The translations under genes and the position numbers were made by a program. This document shows positions 1 to 13,462 of a stretch of DNA of 64,000 nt, in pieces. The notes under the pieces were generated by a model. That model did no database searches and was not told where the DNA came from. It saw only the letters and a list, made by a program, of their open reading frames with translations. The stretch comes from Rosellinia necatrix. Taxonomy: Eukaryota; Ascomycota; Sordariomycetes; Xylariales; Xylariaceae. Positions within the stretch are counted from its first letter, which is position 1. Every line of letters begins with the position of its first letter. The DNA lies in contig JAGYVD010000001.1 in the NCBI GenBank assembly GCA_021209875.1, forward strand, positions 5,828,001 through 5,892,000. The letters are read 5' to 3'.

Positions 1-277
1 TTAATACTTTTTAAACGTTTTTAAATAGTTTAATTTATTAATATATTATATAATCGGTATTAAATCGTAATATTTAAACATTTTAAGTTTTAATTTACTG
101 TAAACTTTGTTTTTATACATGTCTGTTTTTTAATTTTAAGCTTAAAACGCTATTAATAATTAGAATTTTTAATATTTATATTTGTTTAATAGCTAATATA
201 ATAGTTTATATATTAGTTAGATATATTTTTTCGATATATTTTATTTTATGTTTTATTGTTTTATAAACTTAAATTAT

Positions 278-491
278 TGATAGAGTCCCCGAAGGGGCCT
301 GTATTAATTAAGCCACTGGCTCGTGTATTATTAGATTAAATAAGCTAAAAATAGGTTGCACAGGCTACGGCTGGCAACAGGTGGCCTACAGCCACCCCTG
401 CAGGGGCTAAATCTAGTCCTACTAGATTTTCTTACTTAGCAGAAAAATTAATCGAGCATTTTTTTTTCTACTTTTATACTAATTTTTTTAA
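278..491. repeat. Left LTR of the 278-7841 element
   Basis: Direct-repeat partner of 7629-7841. It is much less mutated than its surroundings and contains serial perfect hairpins: GGTGGC/GCCACC (380-385 with 391-396), CCCCTGCAGGGG (395-406), and an AAATCTAG/CTAGATTT pair around 409-429. Confidence 0.6.
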
Positions 492-3158
492 AATAATATA
501 TTTACGTAATTAACAGATCTTATTATTAAACTAAACTAACACTATTTTTTAAATCTTTTAAAATTAAAAAATTTTGCTTATAGCTAAAAATTTAAACATG
601 CGCGCTTTAATCTAGCTATAACTAAATAATTAACGTAGATAAAACGCTATTTTAACAACTATTTTTATTATATAAATTATATATTTTACTAAAACTTATA
701 AATAAATAGTTGTTAAAAATATTTAATAGTTTATTTTATATTTTAAAATTATTATTATTAAAGTTATATATTTAAACATATTTAATAACTAAAATATATT
801 TAAATTTATAAATATAATAAATTATTTATTTTTATTTATTATTAAAAAAACGTTAATAAATATGTTTATTAAACAACTATAAATATATATATTATAATTA
901 AAAGCTGAAATTTTTAAAAAATAGTTTTATTATTTTATTTTTTACGCGCATAATTTACTCTGTTTTATCCTTCTAAAGCTTTTAAATTACAAGTTAATAA
1001 ATTAAAAGCAATAGCTAATAATATTTATATATAAAAATATATTATATATATATTTAAACATTTTTTAATAATATATTTAATTTTTTAAGCTTGTAATAAT
1101 ATTATGTTATTATATTTTATTGTATATATTAAGCTTAAATATAAGCAACTTTAAAAAACTTTAGCAAAATATTTTAAATTAATATAATTTTTACTTAAAA
1201 TATACTGCTGTTAAAACAACTTAACTTAAATTAAAAAACCGGCGATTATTTTTAAAATATTAAAAATAAACTAACGTTTTAATTAATATTTTATATAAAA
1301 ATATAAAAATTATAAAAATATTTTTTAATTTAGTTTTAAAATTAATTAAACAAGTTTAAAAGTTTTAAACTTTTAAAAATATTAATATTAAATTTTTAAT
1401 AACGCGGAACTTAAAACCGCAGCTAATTAAAAATAATATTAAAGCTAATAAAGCTGTAAATTAGTTATTTAAAATAAAACCTGCTAATAAAACAAAAATA
1501 AAACAGCTATACTAACTAATATTTAAATAATTAATATATAAAATATAACTATAAATATTTTAAACAAATTAAATGTTATAACTATTATATTTTTTTATAT
1601 ATTTTATTAAACAAAAACTTTTTAAAAGAATAATAACTTAAAACTTTTTATTAAATATTAAACCAATTTTTATAAGCGCTATAGTAATAAAAATAAAAAT
1701 AATAACTGCTGTTATAATAAAAACTATAATAATAATAATTTATTTAACTTTTTAGTTTAAATAGTTTTAATAATAATAAACGTAGTTATATTATATTAAA
1801 TTAATAAAAATAGTTTATATTAAATATAGCAGCTAAAATAAAAAAAGCATATATAAAATTAAATAAAATAATATTAATATTTTTAATTTAAAATAAAAAG
1901 ATTTTAATAATAGAAAATATATAGCTAATAAAAAAATATAATTTATATAAACATTTATTTATTTATTAATTATATTAAGTTATTATTAAAAATAAAAACA
2001 TTTAAACATTAAATATTTAATAAATAATTAATCTATTTAATTATTTATTAGCTAGATTAATTTTATTATAATAAAACAATAAAGTTTATATAAGCAACTA
2101 TTATATATATAAAAAACAAGCTTAAATATACTGCTTAAAAACTATAAAAAATTTTCAAACATAAGCTAATAAAACGTTTTAAAAGTTTATAAAAAAAACT
2201 TATTTTAAAAATATTATAAAAATTAAAACACGCTTTTTAGTTTATTTAATATTAAATATAATATACTAAAGCTATAAAAACGCTGCAAAAAATAATAAAA
2301 ACTAGCATAAAATTATAAAAATATTTACAACTAATAAAAAACATAATTTTAAATTATATTTAATTTTTAAATTAAAAAACTTTAGCTAATTATATATATA
2401 AAATAAAAAATAGTTAATACAAGCTAAAACATAAAACTAAAAAATATATTTAAACATTAAACTAAAAATAATATTAGCAAATTTAATACTAGCTATTAAA
2501 ACAATTTATTAAAAAGTTATAATTATCGACCTGATTAAAAAAAACGTTAATTAAACAACAAATATTTTAAAAATTAAAGCTAGAACAGCTGTAAACATAG
2601 TCGCAAACAATACTAAAACTGGAGTAAAAATTATAACAACTAAAATAACAGCCGCAAAAAAAGCTATAAACATTAGAACTAAAACTGCAACAATTATTAA
2701 AAAAACAAAAAAAACAATCAAAAACTAAGAAGTTATAATTAAAAACTAAAAAATTATAATTAAAAACATAACTAAAAATATAACTATAATTATAATTAAA
2801 ATTAAAATTATAAATATTTAAATCGTAAAAATTATAATTAAAATTAAAAAAACGATTAACGTTTATTTTATATATATTTTATAAACAGCAGTATAAATAA
2901 ATAAAAAACTAAACAAAATAACAGCAAAAAACGCGCTTTTTTATCTAATATTAGATTTAGCTTTTATTTATTACTAATATTATTAAATTTATAAATTAAA
3001 AATTATGTTAAAATTATATATAAAAAATATAACTTTTATATTAAATTAGAAAAAGTTATAACATTTTTCTAATTATATACAAAAACGTACTTATAAGTAC
3101 TGTTTTTAAAAACTATTTTTATAATTAACTTTTAAGCACCTGCGAAATTATATTAAAG

Positions 3159-3214
3159 CTAAAAATAAAACTATTAAATAAACTAAAACTAAAAATAAAA
3201 CTATTAAATAAAAA
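3159..3214. repeat. Tandem duplication, 30-bp period
   Basis: A segment beginning CTAAAAATAAAACTATTAAA occurs twice, offset by 30 bp, inside the RIP block. The second copy runs into an A-rich tract. Confidence 0.5.
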
Positions 3215-5267
3215 AAATTAAATTATAACATGTTAAAAATATTTTTAACGCGATATATAAAACAGTTAATAATATTTTTAACAGCAAAATTTTTATAATT
3301 AAAACATTAAATATTAATAATAAATATAATAAAACATTTTAATTAAATTATATATATTTATAAATTAATACCAGGCTATTTTAGTTAAACAAAACTAATA
3401 AATTTATATCGACCTAAATATTAAAAAACTATTATTAGCAAATCGTTTTTAAATATTTTAATATATAAAACGGCCTTTAATTAAATTAAATTCGTTGTTT
3501 TAAAAATAAATCGGTTAAACTTAAAAACTAAGTTTATTTTTATATTAAAAAATAAATAGAACTAAAAGATTTAAAATATTTAAACATATAAAAAAAATAA
3601 GTAATAAAAATTATTTAAAACTAAAAATATTATTTAATAATAATTTCTTATATTTATATAAAATAATAATTAATTATAAATTAAAAATATTTATTTATTA
3701 AACTAAAAAATAAATAAATTTATAGTTTTATTTAATATATTTATTTATAGTTATAAATATATATAAAAGTTATTAATTAAAAAGTATAAAACTATAAAAC
3801 AGAAAAAAGCTTATTTTGCAGTAAAATATAAATTTTATTAAATAATAAAAGCTTCTGTTTTATAACTATATATAAAAACAATATATATAATATAATCGAC
3901 GCTAAAACCTCTAAAATAATACTAGTAGTAAATATTTTAATAAAAACTATTAAAATTTATAAAAATATTAAGCTAGGTTAAATCTAAAAAATAAAAATAA
4001 TAAAGTATATATAAGCTTTTAAAAATAATAATAATAATTTTATAATTACAGCTACTGTTTTATTATTAGCAGAAACAGCTCTAGCTAAAACTAATAAATA
4101 ACTTTTAATAAATATAATTATTACAACTAAGATAAAGTTTAGGCTAAATTTTTATTAACCGTAGTAATAACTAATATAATATTAAACGTAAAAATAATTA
4201 TATATTTAAATAAAATAAATTATATATTAAACCTTATAATAATTTTTACGTTAGACATGTAAATAATTAATACGTTTAATATTATATAAAAAATATTAAA
4301 TATAAAATAATACGTTTAAATATAGCAATAAAAGTATTTTTTTATAAACGTTATATTTAATATAATAATTAATTTAAAAGCTTTAAAAACTTTAAACTAA
4401 ATTTTCTAATACTAAAAATAAATTTAAATTAAAAATATATATTTTTTTTAAGTATTAAAAACCAAGCAATTTTTAAAACTGTTATTAAAAAAATATTTAT
4501 ATATACGCTAAAAAACGTCCAAAGCTTTTTAATTTATTAAAATAATTAAATTTTATAATATTTAAATAGATCGCAAAAAATAAACATTTTTAAAAAAGCA
4601 ATTTAAAATATTTTTATTAATAATTAACAAAAACTAAATTAAATTTAAAACAGTACTTTTTAGTAAACATAATATAAAAGTATTAAATAATATTTATAAC
4701 AAGCTATATAAAATAAATCGACTATAATAAATAAATAAACTAATATTTTTATTTATTTTGTTTTTATTATATAATAAAAATATATAAAGTTAATAAAAAC
4801 TAAATAATAGTTGATTTTTAATAATTTAATAAAATAAAGTAATTAAAAGCTTGTTAAATAAAAATATATTATAATTATTAACGCGACAAGATTTTTTATT
4901 AATTTTTAATATATTTTAAATCTAGAAATATATTTATAATAATTAGTTCTTATAATTTAAAATAATTTAATATAGCATTAATAAAATATAATAATTTTTA
5001 ATATATATATAAAAATATATAAACTAATTACTATATAAATATATATATTATTATTAATATTTTATTAATAACGTTATTATATATTTTAATAGTTATAAAA
5101 ATTATTTTAAACATTTTAAAACAATTTTATAATATTTTATAAAAAAACAGCCCGATATTTTTATAAAATTTTTATTAGCTATTTATTTATAAAGCTTTTA
5201 AAATTTTATATAAACATTTTAAAACTATTAACTATTATTAAATAAATATAAATATTTTAATAATTAG

Positions 5268-5365
5268 TTTTTTAAAAATATTATAAACTTTTAAAAATAT
5301 TTTAAAACAAGCAAATTTTTTTAAAAATATTATAAACTTTTAAAAATATTTTAAAACAAGCAAAT
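5268..5365. repeat. Tandem duplication, 49-bp unit, two copies
   Basis: The unit 5268-5316 is repeated without visible change at 5317-5365. Identity between copies in a heavily mutated block suggests that the duplication arose after RIP. Confidence 0.7.
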
Positions 5366-7628
5366 TTTTTATAATTTAATTCTATATTATGTTTAATTAA
5401 CAGAACTACTATAAAATTAAAAACTAACTTATTAGCTAAAAATATAAAAAAAAAATTTTAAATAAAAAATATATTTATTATATTTATAATATATATTATA
5501 AACTAATAAAAATAAAAATAGCTTTATTTAAAACTATTTAAAACATTATTTATTATAAAATAATATTATAATATTATAATTTAAAAAACTGTTTTTTATA
5601 AGTAAATAAAACTAAAAATATAGTTTTAAAATTATATTATTTTATATAAATAAAAATATAACTAAAAGCTTAAAAGCTTAATTTTATTAATATAAATAAA
5701 ACTAATTATATATTTAAATTATAGTTTATTATAAGCTAAAACTAAATATAAACTATTTAAATTAAAAATAGCTTGTTTTATTTAAGCTGCTAAAAATTAT
5801 AAATAATAGTTTAATTTAATAAAAACAATATAATTATATTTATAAACTATTTAATAATTAAAAATATAGTTAATTAAATATTATTAAATATAGCTGCTAT
5901 AGATTATATAAATATTTAATAAATTAATTTTTAATATACTTTTTCTATTATAAATTTTAAATATATTATTTATTAAAAAATTAAATTATATATTAAATAT
6001 ATTAAATAAATTTAAATTAATATAAAATGTTATAAATAAAATAAATAAGTTATAAAATTTAAAAACCCGCAATATTAAACTTAAGATAAAACGTAATAAA
6101 ATATATAATAAAAGCAGTAATAAGCAATAAATAAAAACAGAATTTAAAAAAATTATTAAACTAATATATAATATAATAAAATATTAAACAAATTAAATAT
6201 TTTAAAATTTTGTTAAAACAATAAAAACGTTATAACATTTTTTAAACTTAAGCACTTTTTTTATTATAAATAATTTAATTTATAATTAATATTAAAAATA
6301 AAATAATTATATATTTTATATAATATAATTAAATAAATATTACGCAGGTTTAAAAAATAATAAAAAATCTTAAAAGATTTTTATTTACTACAAGTTTTAA
6401 TTAATTAAAAATATATTAAATGTTGTTTAAGTTGCAACTTTAATTGCACAGATAAATTTAAACTAATAAAAGTTTTAAACTAATATGTTTAAAAAATATA
6501 TTATTTATATAAATAATAATAATTAACTTTATATTAAAATTATTTTTAATAAATATTAAAAATATTTTATAACAGTTAATAAACAAAAATATTATAATAT
6601 ATATAATTATATAATAATTATATTATATTATATATTTAAACAAAGCTTATTTATTTTTAAAATAAAAATATATAATTAAAAATTAAGCTAACGTATTTAT
6701 AACACAACTGCTAATACATAATTAAAAAATTTTAAAAGTATTATTTCTAACTAAAACTAAAATTTATGTTTAACTTTTAAAAAAATATAAAAAGCTTTAA
6801 ATATAAAACTATTAATAATTATAGTTTATTATTTATAAAATAATAAATTATTAAAAAAAAAAAATTAAACTATTAAACTAATAATATATTATTATAATTT
6901 TAAAAACTTTAAGTTTAATTAAGTTAATTTATATTTAATATTATAATAAAACTTTAATATTATATAATTATAAGCTATATAGTTTATTTTATATAAATAA
7001 CTATTTAGATTTAAATTATTAAAACTTTTAAATTTTATTACCGATTAATTTAATTAATTAAATATAAAATAAATAAAAACTTTAAAAACTATTTTAAATA
7101 AAACGCTAAGCTAATAATAAATTTTGCTGCAGCATAAACTAAAAATATTTTTAATAACACGTAAAACTTTAAACAATAAAAAAAAATTAAAGATTTAATT
7201 TATAAATTAAACTTTTAAAATATTATAAAATCTATTTAATAATATTAATAGTTTTTTAAAACATATATATAGCTAAAATAATTTTTTTAAATAAACTAAA
7301 CTAACGCTTAAACTAATAAAAGCTAATTAATATAAATATTTAAATAATAATAATAAAAAATATATAAAATTAAATAGATTTTTAAATACTGCGTTAATAA
7401 AAAAAACAAATTTAATTATTTAATTAAATAATAAAACTAAAAATATAAATATAATTAATAATATATTAAAAACTAACTGCGTTATTTAAAACATATAATA
7501 ATCGACTATTAAAAAAAAAACAGCTTTTGCTTTAAAATAAAAAAAAAGATTAAGCGTAAAAAACGGCCCTATAAAACAATATAACATATTACTAAAAACA
7601 GTAGCTGTTTTTCTATCCGCCGGCATTT

Positions 7629-7841
7629 TAATAAAGTCCCCGAAAAAGCCTGTATTAATTAAGCCACTAGCTTATATATTATTAAATTAAATAAGCTAAA
7701 AATAAGTTGCACAAGCTACGGCTGGCAACAGGTGGCCTACAGCCACCCCTGCAAGGGCTAAATCTAGTCCTACTAGATTTCCCTACCTAGCAGAGGAATT
7801 AATCGAGCATCTTTCTTTCTACCCTTATACCAATCTTCTTA
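7629..7841. repeat. Right LTR of the 278-7841 element
   Basis: Direct-repeat partner of 278-491 with the same hairpins. Its first third carries more RIP-type changes, and its last third carries fewer than the left copy. Confidence 0.6.
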
Positions 7842-9952
7842 ATTATTTAGCTTGCTGTTTAACAAGCTTAAATAAAAAAGTATATAGTTATGTTTTATAT
7901 AATATTTAATGTTTTTAAAATAGTTGTAGTATTATTAATAAAATTAAAAGTAGTTATAATATAATAAATAATAATAAAAATAGTTATAATATTATGCTAA
8001 ATTAAATTAATAATATAGATAAAAATATTAAAAATAAATACCTGATAATATTTTATAATATAAACTGCAGTAAAATAATGTTTATTTTAAACTTAATTAA
8101 TTAATTAACTGTTTAAATTTATAAATAAAGATTTAAAAATAGTTAGCTTTATTTTAAATAAAAGCTGGAATTTTATTATAAGCTTATATTAGTCGATTTT
8201 TTTTTATTGTTTATTATATTTTTATTATGTTATAAGCTTTTAATTAAATATTTTTGTTTATTAAACGTTATAATTTTAAATATAAACTTAAGCTTATATT
8301 ATTAATAATTTTATAAATAACTGCTTTGTTTTATTTATAATTTAAATTAATATATTATAATATAAAAAAATAAAAACAGTAGAAGCAGTAGTAATAAAAA
8401 AAAAATAAAAGCTTTTATAAATTTTCTGATTTTTTATTTTTTTTTATTTTTGCTAGCAGGTTATATTTAGCTTAAGTTATTTTATTTTTTCTGTTTTAAT
8501 TTTACTAGCAGGTTTTTAAAGTTTATTTAAAAAAATAATTTAAAAATATTAAAACTTAATATAGTTTTATAATTTTATATAGTTAGTTTTTGTTTTTATA
8601 AATATAAATATTATATTTATTAGTACAAGTTTTTAAAAGTAATACTATTTTTAATAAAATAATATTTAAAAATAAATATAAAACTAACGTTTTATTATTT
8701 TAATATAAAAGTATTAATTATTTTTTTAATTAATTTTTAAGTAATTTTAAATAAATTTTCTGCTGATTAAATCAATATAAGAGTAGCTAGGTTTATTATT
8801 AAAAATTTATATTATATTTTATAAAAATAATAAAAATAATTATTTGTTTTTAATATTAAAAAAATAATTAATATATTTAATAAAATATAAGTTTTAAAAT
8901 TAGTTTTTTTAATTTATATATAAATTTTATAAATAAGTTTTATTAACGTTTTTAATTAATTATTAATTATATTTTAAATAATTTGCTAGTTAAAAATAAT
9001 TTATTTATTTTAAATTTAATATAAAAATTTTTAAATAAAATAAATAAAAATTAAATTTTTTATAATAATAATAACGTTAAATTTAATAAAATTAAATATT
9101 AGTTTTAGCTTTTATTTTAATATATTAAATAAAAATAAATTATTTTTATTTTAATAAATTATTTTTAATATTTTTAAAATAATTGTTTTTTATTATTTAT
9201 AAATAATTAATATATATAAAAAATTTTAAATATTATTTTTAAAAATTTTAATAAAATATAATTAAAAAACTTTATAGTTTTATATTTAATATTTAAATAT
9301 TATATTAATAATTAAATTTTTTAATAAAATTATAGCTTATTTTATATAATAATAATAAACTATTTTATATATGCTAAGCTTTTAAAAATTAAATATAATT
9401 TTATTATATAATATATTAATAATAAAATTAATAATAAAATCTTTTATTAAAAATTTAATAAATAATTTAATTAAGCAGATCAGTTAAAATTAATTATTAA
9501 TTTAAAATTAAATTTTATAATAATAAGTCAAATTTATTTATTAAAAATTGTTTTAATAAATAAAAACGCTTAAAATAATTATTAGCTATTATATAAAAGC
9601 CAGCAGTATATAAAATAATAATATTATATTATTAGCTATAGTTAATATAATAAAAATTTTAAATTAAAATTAATATATAACTTTAATTTCTTTATTAATA
9701 AGAAAAAATAAAGCTAATAATACAGCAGTTCGTAAATAAAAGCACAAGGGATCTAGTAGGTCATTAGTAGATCCCTAAGTGGGTCCGTAAGGTGATATAC
9801 TTCCGTATCTCAATCTGTACTCTTGTATCTTAACAGATATATTTCTTGTGCCCTCGCATCCAGTCATTCTCACCAAATAGGTCCCGCACCGAACGACTAC
9901 TGAATGACTACCGACTTCCGAATAACTACTCGTGTGGGAGTGAGCAGTAGCT

Positions 9953-12363
9953 ATGATGCCGATAGCCACCAGCACACAACACGATGAGGATTGGCAGGAT
10001 CGAAGACGGAGCCAATGGTCGATAGATTCGCTACTTGACAATGAGCCAGCACCGAGGAGTTCCCGGCGAGTCGACAACCAACACCAGTCCCCAGAGTTGG
10101 AGCCGTGGTATGATGTGACCGTGGGCGGGACGCCTACGACCACGTCCGCGAAGTCGTCTCATTATCAGCAGACACTCCATCATGCCAACACCCACGAGGT
10201 ACAATATGCTACCGGTACGGGGAACTATTCACCACTGCCGGCGGGACGGATCGATCCACCCATCACTCGACCGAATCTCATGCGAAAGGTGCGCCGTGCC
10301 TGGAACTACGGTTGGGCCGCGGAGATGGTCTGCCTGGCCCTCGCTACCATCTCGCTAACGGCCATTGTGATCACGCTTCGGATACACGAGGGCAAGCCGC
10401 TTCCGCGATGGCCTTTCGGGATCACCATTAATGCCCTGATTGCCGTATTCACCGTGCTCATGAAGGCCGGGCTAACAGTCCCACTATCAGAAGGTACGAG
10501 GCGAGATACCACCTACGGAGAATGCGTAAGGGGGGAGGGGAGCAGCAATGCTTGAGATTTGGTCTATATAGTAACCGCGGAAATAGGCATCGGCCAGCTC
10601 AAATGGCAATGGTTTGGGGAGCAGCCCAGAAAGCTCATCGATATAGACGACTTTGATACCGCAAGTCGTGGAGCTTGGGGGTCGTTTCTGTTCCTCTTCA
10701 CCGCAAGCAATAATAAGGCCGCGCTTAAATATGAACCATCGTATGATTCATACACGGCCGAGAAGGTCTCACGCGACAGGAAAGGGGGTATGTGTTTTCC
10801 TCATCCCCTTCATCCCCTTCCTGGTCCAAACCTCCCCTCCCCCTCTCCCCTTTATTTTTATTTTTATTTTTAGTAAGACAAATCACCGACTCACGACTCA
10901 CTGATAATAGGAACTTCCCCGGCTACCTGGCCAAGTTCGCCGCCTTCATCACGGTCCTGACGGTGGCGGTGGACCCGTTCGCGCAGCAGGTCGTCGCGTA
11001 CACGGACTGCCGGCAGGTGGACGCGGGCCTGCGGTCGAGCATCGCGCGCACGCACCGGTACAACGCGACGGGCGGGCACGTGTTCGCGACCGAGAGCGAC
11101 ATCGACGCCGCGATGGCGGTGGCGATCAACCGGGGCGTGGTCGACCCGCCGGCGCACATCCCGTCGCTGGTGGCGACGACGTGCAAGTCGGGCAACTGCA
11201 CGTTCCCGCGCTTCGCCAGCGTCGGCCTCTGCCACGCCTGCGAGGACCTGACGGGCCTGACGCGCAACGTCACCGACGCGACCGCCGCCGACGGCGCCGG
11301 CTGGAACTTCACCCTGCCGGCCGACGACCACTTCCCGGCCCTCTACCTCTACCAGCAGTTCGCCTTCAGGACCGTCGCCATCACGCCGCCGGGGCCGCAC
11401 GTCCTCGACCTCCGCATGGTCGGCGAGAGCGCGAGCGCCGCGAGGGACGCCTTCCGCATCTCGGCCTTCCGCTGCACGCTGTCCCCCTGCGTGCGCACGT
11501 ACGAGGCCGCCATGACCGACTCCGTCCTCGACGAGACGGCCGTGGCGTCCGCGCCCATGGGCTTCAACCTCAACTTCGCCGACGACCAGGCGCGCGGCGT
11601 GACCACGTCGCTGCTGCGCCTCGCCACGAGCCATACGCCGCGCGGCAGCAATGGCAACGACGACGACAACGACAACGACAACGACGACGACGGTGGCGGG
11701 GAGGAGGAGGCCTGCGTGCCCAGCGAGACGGAGGCCCCGGGCTTGGTAAAGGTGGCGAAGGCGAACGTCGACGCCGCGCCGACAGAGAGCCCCCGCCGGC
11801 GCGGCGGACACGGCCTGGTACCCGGCGGGCTGCGTCTGGTCGTTCGACCTGGGCGCGCGCTACGCCATCATCCAGGAGCTCGGCGCGCAGCTCGGCGGGC
11901 TCGCGATGCAGCGCACCGGCGGCGTCGCCGTCGGCCCCGTCGCCGCGAAGAACCTGTGGCTCGAGGGCCGCGCGGACCTGGCCGCCGTCGACGCCTACTT
12001 CCGCAAGCTCGCGGGCGTCATGACGGCCGCGGTCCGCAACGGCGGCAGCCGCGGGCCGCCGAGCACGCGAGGGGCCGCGTCGAGGTCCTCGAGTCCTGCG
12101 TCGTCGTCCGCTGGCCCTGGCTCGCGTACCCGGCCGCCCTCGTCGGCCTGACCGCGGCCTTCCTCGCGGCCGTGCTGGCGCGCGGGGCCGGCGCCGTCGC
12201 CGTCTGGAAGTCCTCGCCGCTTCCGCTGCTGTTCTCGTCCGTCGACGAGTCCGCGTACGACGTCAACTACTACGGCATGACACGGAACGACATGAATCAC
12301 TTCGCCGAGACGGTCTCGGTGCAGCTTAGGCATGACGAGGAGGGTAGGGTCAAGTTCGCTTGA
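9953..12363 (+). CDS. DUF3176-type fungal four-TM membrane protein
   Basis: Function is unknown. I recognise the fungal DUF3176 family from the exon 1 segment ending in the GKPLPRWPFGITINAL motif, the GQLKWQWF motif after intron 1, the PGYLAKFAAF to VDPFAQQ segment, and the VVVRWPWLAYP motif before the last helix. Proposed exons are 9953-10493, 10587-10740, 10911-11745 and 11786-12363, giving about 700 residues. The introns are phase-consistent (gtacga/atag, gtatga/atag). Membrane segments are predicted near residues 122-142 and 157-177, just after the second intron, and near the C-terminus; the Cys-rich loop between the third and fourth is probably non-cytoplasmic. The 40-bp intron 11746-11785 is unusually short but restores frame. 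A missing base near 12070-12073 (a run of G) is needed to join the VRNGG segment to the VEVLESC segment. An acidic Asn/Asp run lies at about 11657-11690. The start is the first of two adjacent ATGs. Confidence 0.75.
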
Positions 12364-13061
12364 AGGGGGGTGCATTGCGCTTGGGGTCTTGGCGGCGTTG
12401 GGTAGATAGAGCCTTGGGTAGACGGACTGGGACGATGGGCGCTGTTGTCCTGCATACATACATGAGCCGAGGTGGCTCCTACATTAGAGCGTTTATATCT
12501 ATGGTGCTGCATATATGGAATTGATGATTGTGTTTAATTTTCTTGTTATATGTTCACGTTGTCGAGTAAGCTCGACTCAGTCCCCTATTAATCTATGCTC
12601 TTGGTCTCGGTCTTCGCTAGCTATGATGGCTGTTTCGCTAGCGATACAAAAAGAGGTAGTCCGTATTAAAGGCAGTTGGTATTAGGATAGGGTATTTAAA
12701 CTCGCTATGTCTATTAGTACTGCCTGGTAGTATGATGTATATGGAAGATATCCCACGATGAGTTGATCAAAAATAGGGCCCCAGCTTGAAGGGCACTGGT
12801 ACAGAGAAAAGAGTCGATAACAACAATTCGGCCCGACACCGCTGATTTAGTAACATAATCGATAGATATCTGCACTCGTTAGACTGCGCCGTAAATACGA
12901 CAAATAATGCTTATTGAGTTGTACAAAGAAGCCTTTGTGCGTTAATAATACTTCCTTGGATCGCCCGAACCTGTTGTAACGGAACCATTCTTTTGCTGGC
13001 TTTATAGTAGCAAGCTTTGAACCCATCTACTATCAGTGAAAGAGCTTGTAGCAATGGTAAC
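12364..13061. other. Intergenic, no gene seen
   Basis: About 700 bases of ordinary composition between the DUF3176 gene and the small repeat-protein gene. I see no coding pattern or RNA gene here. Confidence 0.6.
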
Positions 13062-13063
13062 GT

Positions 13064-13073
13064 CTATATAAGG
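13064..13073 (+). promoter_or_regulatory. TATA-like box of the Gln/Tyr-repeat gene
   Basis: CTATATAAGG lies about 135 bases before the ATG at 13205. It is followed by a C/A-rich leader with repeated ACACCACAACAC-type words, typical of highly expressed fungal genes. Confidence 0.5.
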
Positions 13074-13204
13074 GGAGAATCGTGGCAACTCTAAGATGAT
13101 TTTGTCCCAGCAAGGCCTCTCAGGTTTACAACATCGACCCTTGGGAACACGACACCACAACACTAATAAACAAACCACACCTAGAACCTCAACATCTGTA
13201 AGCC

Positions 13205-13462
13205 ATGGGCAAGATTTACCCTAGCCAGTACGGTGCGAACGGGGACCCTACGAAAGTGCTGGTCGCCGAGAATTGTCCCCAGTACCAGTACGCGGAGGTT
13301 CCCCAGTACCAGTATGCAGAGATTCCCCAGTGCCAGTATGCAGAGATGCCTCAGTATCAGTATGCAGCGCTTCCTCAATACCAGGGTGGATCTACGTCGA
13401 GTTCGAGCTCAAGCAAGAGTAAAAGCAAAAGCAAGTCGAGTTCTAGCAAGAAGAGCAAGTAA
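13205..13462 (+). CDS. Small Gln/Tyr tandem-repeat protein with Ser/Lys tail
   Basis: An 85-residue protein of no family I recognise. After a 24-residue leader it has four 8-residue repeats starting at Pro25, Pro33, Pro41 and Pro49 (PQYQYAEV, PQYQYAEI, PQCQYAEM, PQYQYAAL), then a partial PQYQ. The last third is only Gly, Ser, Thr and Lys. There is no signal peptide, membrane segment or dibasic processing site within the repeats. The start is supported by an AAGCCATGG context and an upstream TATA-like box. The low-complexity Q/Y core resembles prion-like or phase-separating sequences and the tail should be strongly basic and disordered; both are inferences. It could also be a fast-evolving orphan gene. 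Confidence 0.6.
   Translation: MGKIYPSQYGANGDPTKVLVAENCPQYQYAEVPQYQYAEIPQCQYAEMPQYQYAALPQYQGGSTSSSSSSKSKSKSKSSSSKKSK

Larger units (their letters stand above)
278..7841. mobile_element. RIP-mutated LTR retroelement, about 7.56 kb
   Basis: Two direct repeats of about 214 bp (278-491 and 7629-7841) bracket 7.1 kb of RIP-degraded DNA. Most differences between the repeats are C/T or G/A. The left copy starts TGATAGAGTC and the right copy TAATAAAGTC, as expected if TG was mutated to TA. The five bases before the left copy (ATTAT, 273-277) recur after the right copy (7842-7846) and fit a target-site duplication, although such a word is common in AT-rich DNA. No reverse transcriptase or integrase could be read in the interior, so superfamily and orientation are unknown. 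Confidence 0.6.
1..9735. repeat. RIP-degraded AT-rich block
   Basis: Almost the whole stretch is A and T, with stop codons in every frame. Remaining C occurs mostly as GCT, ACT or ACG, while CA/TG steps are rare and TA is very abundant. That pattern is what RIP (C to T, mainly at CpA, on both strands of duplicated DNA) leaves behind. No gene can be supported here. It ends sharply near 9735, where normal base composition resumes within a few tens of bases. Confidence 0.9.

Noticed and set aside
10891..11811. Long minus-strand ORF opposite the DUF3176 gene
   Set aside because: Shadow frame caused by high GC; the plus strand carries the conserved family motifs.
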